A stretch of 64,000 nt of DNA from positions 186,001-250,000 of the forward strand of contig NZ_JAMBOT010000002.1 of NCBI RefSeq assembly GCF_023715725.1, given 5' to 3'. Under the pieces are notes generated by a model. That model saw nothing but the letters and a program-made list of their open reading frames with translations. It ran no database searches and was not told the DNA's origin. The position numbers and the translations under genes are program-made. This document shows, one piece after another, positions 58,276 to 64,000 of this stretch. Numbering within the stretch: position 1 is the stretch's first letter; every line of letters begins with the position of its first letter. The DNA is from Paenibacillus pasadenensis. GTDB lineage: Bacteria > Bacillota > Bacilli > Paenibacillales > Paenibacillaceae.

Positions 58276-59847
58276 ATGAAGAAGACATGGAAAGGGGCTT
58301 TTGCCCTGACAGCTGCAGCCGCGATGCTGTTCGTGACCGCATGCAGCGGAGGAAACGGCGGTAATGCCGGGGGGAACAACACTTCCGCCAACTCAGAGAA
58401 AGAGCAAAGCGGCTCAGAGACTCTCAAAATTAAAGTTATGGCCAATCACGATCAAGCGACGCTTTCGGCTTCCGACAAAAAATGGATTGAGCAGATGGAA
58501 AAGGATATGGGCGTAGATATCGAATACGAAATCCCGCCGGTTACGGGGTATCAGGAGCGGGTTCAGCTTATGCTCGCTTCCGGCGATTATCCTGACCTCG
58601 TTTATTTTCCAGGCACGAACGACCAGAGCTTTGTGAACGCTGTTAAGGACGGCCTCATTGTGCCGGTGAACAAATATATCGAGAGTGCCGAAAATATTAA
58701 AAAATATACCTACGAAACATCCTGGAACGCGTTGAAGGTTCAGCAGGACGAGAACATTTACGGCATTCCAAGAACAACGGTTATCCGCAATGACGCTTTC
58801 TGGTTCAGAAAAGACTGGCTGGCCAAAATCGGCTTTGACATCCCGGCTGATTCTGAAATTACGGTGGATCAATTTACCGAGATTTTAACCAAGTTCACGA
58901 AGGATGATCCGGACGGCAACGGAAAAGCGGACACTTACGGACTGGCTGCCGGCGTTGACGGCAACAAGGTGCTGCAGCCCGTGCTGACAAGCCAGTTTGG
59001 CTTGCTGGGCTGGCAAAAAACCGAGGGCGGCGACTATCAATATCTGGACGCAACCTATGACCGGAAAAGCGATGCCTACAAAAAAGCGCTGGACTATACG
59101 GCGCGTCTGAGCGGAGAAGGCCTGCTTGATCCCGATGCGGCAGTGAACAACGCCGTTTCGGCGAGAGAGCGGTTTTGGCGGGGCATTACGGGAGTCATGG
59201 GCGGATTTGCCGGGCACTACAGCTGGCATTCAACCGAGCTGAAAAAGCTTAATGCAAATGCTGACCTCACCTATCTGTTCGTCAAAAACGAAACTGACGG
59301 CAAAGTAGCCGGTCAAGGTTTCGGAGTCGGACTGTGGGGCTTCTGGGGAATTACGAGCACGGCTAAAGACCCGCAAAAGATCGTAGATATGCTGGAGTAC
59401 TACCTGGATGACGCCAATTATGAGACGATGATGAACGGTTACGAGGATATCGATTACAAAAACGAGAACGGCAAGCTGACAGTTGCGGACAACAAAGAAG
59501 AAGCGCCGGTGCGCCGCAATACAATGCGCCGGGCAGGCGACATTCAGATCTACTTTACGGCTGCAACGCCTCAGGAAGAAATCGATATGAGCAAGCCTTG
59601 GCTCGAGAAATCGGTGAACACGGTTGTCCTGTCTAAAAATCTTGATTTTATGCCGGAAGCTTCGAAAAAGCCGAATTTCATGGATTACAAGAAAACATGG
59701 GATCAGACGATTATGAGCATCGTGCTCGGCCAAACGCCGGTCGACAAGTTCGACGAGCTGCTTGACGGCTGGTACAAAAACGGCGGCGAGGAATATGTGC
59801 AGGAAATGAACGCCTTTATTGAGAAGTCGGAAGGCGCAAGCAAGTAA
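58276..59847 (+). CDS. Extracellular solute-binding lipoprotein (LipO-like)
   Basis: 523 residues. The lipobox is LFVTACSGG (Cys about 22), then a Gly/Asn linker. Characteristic blocks are MLASGDYPDLVYFPGTNDQSFVNAVKDGLIVPVNKYIESA and FRKDWLAKIGFDIPADSEITVDQFTEILTKFTKDDPDGNGKADT, with a calcium-loop-like DDPDGNGKADT. ATG 58276 follows GAGAGGGG; the longer frame from 58162 overlaps the permease. It probably binds the oligosaccharide that the GH97 enzyme cleaves after import. Confidence 0.94.
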   Translation: MKKTWKGAFALTAAAAMLFVTACSGGNGGNAGGNNTSANSEKEQSGSETLKIKVMANHDQATLSASDKKWIEQMEKDMGVDIEYEIPPVTGYQERVQLMLASGDYPDLVYFPGTNDQSFVNAVKDGLIVPVNKYIESAENIKKYTYETSWNALKVQQDENIYGIPRTTVIRNDAFWFRKDWLAKIGFDIPADSEITVDQFTEILTKFTKDDPDGNGKADTYGLAAGVDGNKVLQPVLTSQFGLLGWQKTEGGDYQYLDATYDRKSDAYKKALDYTARLSGEGLLDPDAAVNNAVSARERFWRGITGVMGGFAGHYSWHSTELKKLNANADLTYLFVKNETDGKVAGQGFGVGLWGFWGITSTAKDPQKIVDMLEYYLDDANYETMMNGYEDIDYKNENGKLTVADNKEEAPVRRNTMRRAGDIQIYFTAATPQEEIDMSKPWLEKSVNTVVLSKNLDFMPEASKKPNFMDYKKTWDQTIMSIVLGQTPVDKFDELLDGWYKNGGEEYVQEMNAFIEKSEGASK

Positions 59848-59857
59848 GAGGATTGGA

Positions 59858-59888
59858 AAAGCGCAGCGAGTAATCGCTGCGCTTTAGC
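59858..59888 (+). terminator. Terminator of the GH97-transporter operon
   Basis: AAAGCGCAGCGA and TCGCTGCGCTTT pair exactly around GTAA. The T run is short (TTTAGCG TT). Confidence 0.8.
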
Positions 59889-59972
59889 GTTTAGAGAAAC
59901 CTTAAACGGAAGGTTTCTTCGTTCATTATTTATTGGAATCATTGCGATTGATAAGGTGATTCCAAACAAAAA

Positions 59973-60017
59973 CGTCCCGATGGATTCTGCGTTGTGCAGG
60001 ATTTTTCGGGGCGTGTT
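59973..60017 (+). terminator. Repeat-associated long hairpin (second copy)
   Basis: CGTCCCGA (59973-59980) pairs with TCGGGGCG (60006-60013), and inner TTCTGC.../...GCAGGA pairing follows, with a G-T-T-T tail in place of a pure T run. It is clearly related to the hairpin at 17734-17780 and, like it, lies about 55 bp from an R2 array. Confidence 0.65.
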
Positions 60018-60070
60018 TCGTTTCTCGAATTGAATTTGGCTTAAGCTCGACTTTCGGTTAGGCCCCCGAA

Positions 60071-60258
60071 GCTTTTTTGTATGATTTATCGTACAAAATC
60101 GGTCCAGATCCGCCTTTTTTCAAATACTTTGTGTGATAAATCATACAAAACTCGGCTTTTGTCGTCCTTTCCCAGCCAATTTGTATGATTATTCGTACAA
60201 AATCCAGGAAATCGGTGCTGTTGAATTGGTTTTGAGTGAAAAATCATACAAACTGCGC
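60071..60258 (+). repeat. Array B of four 22-bp palindromes with 51-52-bp period (repeat family R2)
   Basis: Palindromes start at 60076, 60128, 60180 and 60231. The second (TTTGTGTGA-N4-TCATACAAA) is identical to its partner in array A; the fourth differs at one base. Between the palindromes, segments such as CCGCC...TTTT...AATAC and CAGCCAA are shared with the reverse complement of array A. This fills most of the 522-bp gap between genes 59847 and 60370; I see no gene in the gap. Confidence 0.85.
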
Positions 60259-60369
60259 ATGCGCCCCTTTTTAACCCCGGATGTCTTTATATATCCAAGC
60301 TTAGGACTTAAGTGCAACAATTTCCATTTGCATTCGTTTTATATAAAAAATGGAAAGTGGTGTTGATGC

Positions 60370-61617
60370 GTGCGACAAATAATTACCAAATTATTACTTT
60401 GTGCTGGGCTGCTTGCTTCTGCAGTCCCTTCTTTTCAGCCCAGCCATGCTCAGGCATTAAAATCTGAGCTGCCAGTCACTCAAAATGACGCTGCTGTGTT
60501 TCAAGTAATACAACACAAAATATCTGCACAATTGAACAAGCCATCCATCATGTTGGACTCAAATTCTTTGCAAGCTTCGCCGCTGCTCATGAAGAACGGA
60601 AACCTATACATACCGATCAAATGGCTGGAGCTAGCGGGTATTGGACGGATTATGAAAAGCACCAAAACGAATAGTTATTGGATCGACTTTAGTCCGGAAC
60701 ATCCGACATACTTTTCAATCATTCGTTTTAAAGCTGACAGCTCCAAGTTATATGTTGAATTAAACGGAAAGCTTACCGAGCTCGACGACAAGCCGAAGAT
60801 TCCCCCGCCTTTTATGAAAAAAAACACGCTGTACGTGCCAGTGTCCATGTTATCGCGGATGGGGATCAACTATGACTGGAGCCAAGGAACTTTGCAGTTA
60901 AAGTGGAGCGAGAAGTCGGTAAAGGTTCTGCAACCTGTCTATGCGACAGAGGCAGGGCGGATCACGTTCAGTGCATTGGTTCAAAAAGAGTACGGACGCA
61001 TCTATTTAATGCAAAGCATGGGATTTGGCGGAATGACCGGCGTTGCGATCGGTGGTACTAGTTCATTAAAAGGGACTGAGCAGACCATCGACAAGTCCAT
61101 CAAAATTGGAAGTCGTGAATTTAGTCGCGTTGAGTTTTCCGTTGATCTCCGTCCAGGACCTAATCCGCTGCAGATTCATTCCAATGACAATCCATCGGCA
61201 GACATCATTGTGAATCGGAACGTTAAGGATCCAGCCGTAATACCTATCCGATATAACCATGATACGGATGCGAATAATATCGTGTTTAATAAGCCAACAC
61301 AGGGCTATCTGCAGGTACAGGCTGGAGAAGCCATAGAGATTAGCGGATCTGTCATTACAGACGAATATATTGAGAGTCAGGTTGTTGGATTTCAATTGAC
61401 GAAGTTTCAGAATGGGGACTTTAAAACAAACGGCACAAAAACAGTCGTTCAGATGAACGAGAAACGAGAGTTTAGCGGGTCGGTCGCAATCAATGAGCCT
61501 GGCACTTATTTGATTAATATACTGAGTCCAGACTTATTCGCAGGAGGAATGACATCACCGTACGGCTCGGTTAAATGGGCGGAAATTGCAGTTGAAGTAC
61601 GACCGAAAGGCAGGTAG
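60370..61617 (+). CDS. Secreted stalk-domain protein (copper-amine-oxidase N-terminal-like)
   Basis: 415 residues. A signal peptide ends near SHAQA (residue 29). Residues 50-190 hold two copper-amine-oxidase-type stalk units (SPLLMKNGNLYIPIKWLELAGIGRIM and PPFMKKNTLYVPVSMLSRMGINYDWSQGTLQL). The rest (200-415) is beta-rich, perhaps two Ig-like domains (GEAIEISGSVITDEYIESQVVGFQL and REFSGSVAINEPGTYLINILSP). The function is unknown; a cell-wall or exported binding role is likely. The start is GTG 60370, the only one possible before an in-frame TGA; the ribosome site GGAAAGTGG is weak. Confidence 0.75.
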   Translation: MRQIITKLLLCAGLLASAVPSFQPSHAQALKSELPVTQNDAAVFQVIQHKISAQLNKPSIMLDSNSLQASPLLMKNGNLYIPIKWLELAGIGRIMKSTKTNSYWIDFSPEHPTYFSIIRFKADSSKLYVELNGKLTELDDKPKIPPPFMKKNTLYVPVSMLSRMGINYDWSQGTLQLKWSEKSVKVLQPVYATEAGRITFSALVQKEYGRIYLMQSMGFGGMTGVAIGGTSSLKGTEQTIDKSIKIGSREFSRVEFSVDLRPGPNPLQIHSNDNPSADIIVNRNVKDPAVIPIRYNHDTDANNIVFNKPTQGYLQVQAGEAIEISGSVITDEYIESQVVGFQLTKFQNGDFKTNGTKTVVQMNEKREFSGSVAINEPGTYLINILSPDLFAGGMTSPYGSVKWAEIAVEVRPKGR

Positions 61618-61655
61618 CGGCCAAAGATAAACGGCATACTCATGAAGGGTTATGC

Positions 61656-61690
61656 AGAGGCTATCTGGCGGATAGCCTCTTTTTTTATTT
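61656..61690. terminator. Bidirectional terminator
   Basis: AGAGGCTATC and GATAGCCTCT pair exactly around TGGCG, followed by seven T. It overlaps the end of the convergent kinase gene by a few bases. Confidence 0.92.
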
Positions 61691-63448
61691 TGACAGCATG
61701 CGCTCGTCCAGTAACGTCAACGGCAGCCTCAACGTAATTCGCGTTCCGATTCCTTCCTCGCTGCCAATTTCCAGTTGGAAATCTGAGCCGAACATAAGCT
61801 GGAGACGCTCATGAACATTCGCTAGACCGATATGTTTTCCGCCGCTCCGCTCGGACATTGGCGTTTTTATATCGACCTTCAACTGGCGCAAAGTATTTTC
61901 GCTCATACCGGTTCCATCGTCCTCGATGAGAATTTCCCAGCTGTTTTCATTCATGCAAGCCCCGATAAATAACGTTCCTTCCCGCTGGCCGGGCGCAAGA
62001 CCGTGAAAGATCGCATTTTCCAGCAGCGGCTGCAAAATGAACTTGGGCAGCTTCTGATTAAAGGTCAGCGGATCGATATCCAGGCTTAGCTCGAAGGCTC
62101 CCGGGTATCGCTCCTTCATGAGATCCGCATAGTTTTCCGCCGCCTTTAGTTCCTCCAGAAACGTGACGGGCGCCGGAGACAAGTCCAGCGTGTAATGCAG
62201 CTGATTGGTCAAGGCTGAAATCAGCTTGTCCACCCGGTCGGTTCGTCCCTGCCTGCCCATCATGCTGATTGTGTTCAGCGTGTTGTACAGGAAATGGGGC
62301 TTGATTTGCAAATGAAGCGCCTGAAAATCGGAACGTTTTTTCTGCTGCTCCGTTTCCTTGAGATCCCGGATTAAATCTCTGATTTTGCGTGTCATATGAT
62401 TGAACTGAAAGGCGAGGAAGCCGATCTCATCCATCCGGTTCATGCGAATTTCGGTATCCAGATTGCCGTTTCCGACTTCGTGAAGGGAGGAGGCGATTTG
62501 CCGGATCGGCCTGCTGACGAAGCTTGACAGGATAAAGGAAATGACAACCGACAGCATCAGGGAAATCAGCGCGAGCCAGCCGGATAGCCGAAGGAAGGAA
62601 TCAAGCGGCTTCAGCAGCTCGTTTTTTGTCATGATCCAGACAATTTGCCAGCCCGTAAAATCATTGATGCCCCGCGTTACGATGAGCTCGTTTCCGGCAC
62701 GGTCGGAGGCGGGAGTTTGCAGCCAGTCGTTGCGGAAAAATTCGGAGTCGAGCGCGCCCATGGAAAAGCTGTGCGACCGGTAATCGTACAGCAAATAGGG
62801 CTTTCTGCCGTAGACCGGATTGCGTTCGCTGTCCAGAATCATAAGCTCGCCAATAGACGCGGAAGGCTCCACCGGCAGCAGCTCCGCATACAGGCTTTCC
62901 AGGTCGACATCCATCATGACCTCGTATGTTTTGCCGGGAACCGGAACGAACCTCATCGCGACAGTCAGCGTTTGCCCCGATACGCTGGAAAAATAAGGGC
63001 CGATCCACTGGACCCGATTCAGCTCCTTCTGGCCTTCGAGTCTCTCTTTCAGGATGCTGTTTTTGAACAGATCCCAGCTGTTCAGCGATGTGCTTGCAAT
63101 TACGCTGCCGTCTGAAACGATATGGATATTGCTTACATTGGGAAGATAGGAATGATGGTTGCCGCGCAGCCAATTGCGGAGCTGCTCGTTAGCATCCGGC
63201 TCCGCAAATCTGGGATCGGCACATAGAGTGAGCAGACTGGAGCGGATATGCCGCATATTCATTTCCAGATAACGGTCGGCCTTTTGGACCATCTGAGACG
63301 CGTAATTCATTTGGGATTCGATAAGAAGGCCGGACGAATATTTATGGTAGGAATATCCGAGCAGCAGAATCAGCGATTCAAAACAAAGAAATATGAGCAG
63401 AAACATTTTGGAGGTAATCTGCAGCCTTTTTAAGCTCAACCTTCTCAT
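61685..63448 (-). CDS. YesM-type sensor histidine kinase without a partner gene in view
   Basis: 587 residues. Helix one (MFLLIFLCFESLILLLGYSY), sensor (about 35-285), helix two (LSGWLALISLMLSVVISFILSSFV), HAMP (SRPIRQIASSLHEVGNGNL), phosphorylation region LHLQIKPHFLYNTLNTISMM and ATPase domain (LQPLLENAIFHGL, EDDGTGM, GKHIGLANVHERLQLMFG). AAGGAG lies 8 bp before the ATG. The next gene downstream is convergent, so the usual YesN regulator is not in this transcript. Confidence 0.94.
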   Translation of the reverse strand: MRRLSLKRLQITSKMFLLIFLCFESLILLLGYSYHKYSSGLLIESQMNYASQMVQKADRYLEMNMRHIRSSLLTLCADPRFAEPDANEQLRNWLRGNHHSYLPNVSNIHIVSDGSVIASTSLNSWDLFKNSILKERLEGQKELNRVQWIGPYFSSVSGQTLTVAMRFVPVPGKTYEVMMDVDLESLYAELLPVEPSASIGELMILDSERNPVYGRKPYLLYDYRSHSFSMGALDSEFFRNDWLQTPASDRAGNELIVTRGINDFTGWQIVWIMTKNELLKPLDSFLRLSGWLALISLMLSVVISFILSSFVSRPIRQIASSLHEVGNGNLDTEIRMNRMDEIGFLAFQFNHMTRKIRDLIRDLKETEQQKKRSDFQALHLQIKPHFLYNTLNTISMMGRQGRTDRVDKLISALTNQLHYTLDLSPAPVTFLEELKAAENYADLMKERYPGAFELSLDIDPLTFNQKLPKFILQPLLENAIFHGLAPGQREGTLFIGACMNENSWEILIEDDGTGMSENTLRQLKVDIKTPMSERSGGKHIGLANVHERLQLMFGSDFQLEIGSEEGIGTRITLRLPLTLLDERMLSK

Positions 63449-63599
63449 GGTGGGTGCTCCTTGTAAACTAGGAATAATTTAAAATTCGAGCAGCCGGCTA
63501 AAAATCCCTTGTCAGGCAATAAACCCTTGCCGGTTAGCGGCCGCGCATGCAGGAGCTCATGGGCGGTCCGCCGGAACCGGAAGGGGCTGCGGCAACGCA

Positions 63600-64000
63600 T
63601 TATCTGGCTTCTATCGTAAACTCATCGATTCCATAACTTGCGTTATACCCGCGGATGCCGGCTTTCCCGCCGGACAGGGGAGCGGAATCCGTGACGCTCA
63701 GCTTTTCTTCGCCGTTCAGAAAGCCTTTCAACGCTCCGCCGGAATAGGAAAGCTCAAGCCTGTACCATTGGTTCACGTTGACGGTGACCGGAACGGAATT
63801 CAGCTCCGTGACCAGTCCGCCGCTCTTTTTGCTGATGGCGAGCTTGCCGGCAGCCTTGTCGAGACGGAGGAAGTAAAAGTTGTTGTTGTCCGCATAACGG
63901 CCGACCACGCTGGCATAACCGCCGGACGTCAGCAGCTTTATTTTGGCCGATACGGATGCGTTGTTGTAATTGGCGCTGTTGGCAACGGTCAGCGATTCTC
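63600..64000 (-). CDS. C-terminal part of a large secreted protein with a concanavalin-like (LamG/DUF1080-type) domain (partial)
   Basis: At least 133 residues to the window edge. SLTVANSANYNNASVSAKIKLL, VVGRYADNNNFYFLRLD, VNQWYRLELSYSGGALKGFLNGEEKLSVTDS and GKAGIRGYNASYGIDEFTIEAR are typical strands of a laminin-G/3-keto-disaccharide-hydrolase-like jelly roll that often ends carbohydrate-active exoenzymes. The N-terminal part with the likely catalytic domain lies outside. The 150 bp to the kinase gene hold only short direct repeats of CCCTTG/CCGG type. Confidence 0.8.
   Translation of the reverse strand, partial: ESLTVANSANYNNASVSAKIKLLTSGGYASVVGRYADNNNFYFLRLDKAAGKLAISKKSGGLVTELNSVPVTVNVNQWYRLELSYSGGALKGFLNGEEKLSVTDSAPLSGGKAGIRGYNASYGIDEFTIEAR

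Noticed and set aside
60133..60366. 77-codon frame in the gap before 60370
   Set aside because: It runs through the palindrome array, has no ribosome site, and its codon use looks random.

Overview
The window looks like chromosomal DNA of a spore-forming, Gram-positive Firmicute, most probably Paenibacillus or a close relative. The evidence is an alpha/beta-type small acid-soluble spore protein with a sigma-G-like promoter, the sporulation membrane protein YtaF, NrdR, two consecutive pstB genes, strong AGGAGG ribosome sites with some GTG/TTG starts, and the YesM/YesN and LplB/YtcP sugar-uptake modules that are abundant in Paenibacillus. The genus is an inference from gene content; no sequence comparison was run.

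Layout. 1-2485: end of a phosphate-uptake operon (pstA-pstB-pstB-phoU). 2613-4912: two different nucleotidyltransferases, a small gene remnant and a convergent glycerophosphodiesterase. 4940-9103: a Fur-box-controlled operon that I read as haem import and degradation: an IsdE-like binding protein fused to a stalk domain, a FecCD permease, an ATPase, and an ankyrin-IsdG fusion. 9268-9450: an inverted set of 50-bp-period repeats. 9633-17060: mostly core genes (polA, mutM, ytaF, coaE, a lytic transglycosylase, a SASP gene, nrdR), followed by tRNA-Ala(GGC).

17492-28930 is accessory. It holds a 52-bp-period array of four palindromes, a nuclease-like HTH gene, a GntR-controlled ABC exporter with its operator, a LytTR/GHKL two-component system, two 680-residue serine hydrolases, and an N-acetyltransferase behind a MerR-type promoter. 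29540-39923 is a carbohydrate locus: YesN/YesM, a binding protein and two permeases, then a cupin, a Gfo/Idh/MocA oxidoreductase, a sugar-phosphate isomerase/epimerase, a Tm-1-like protein and a PEP-hydrolase-like TIM barrel. Its substrate is unknown. 40036-45848 holds small stress or regulatory genes, including two TetR genes. 46080-59847 has two LplB/YtcP/lipoprotein importers with an AraC-type membrane regulator, a GH20 hexosaminidase-like enzyme and a GH97 enzyme, both apparently cytoplasmic. 59973-60252 is a second copy of the palindrome array in inverted orientation. The window ends with a stalk-domain secreted protein, an orphan YesM-type kinase and the end of a large exoprotein.

How the parts work together. 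All three sugar importers lack an ATPase gene and probably share an MsmX-type ATPase encoded elsewhere. The least explained signals are the two homologous palindrome arrays, the ankyrin/split-IsdG protein, the Tm-1 catabolic operon, and a family of three membrane-anchored proteins scattered through the window (29070, 41200, 42937).
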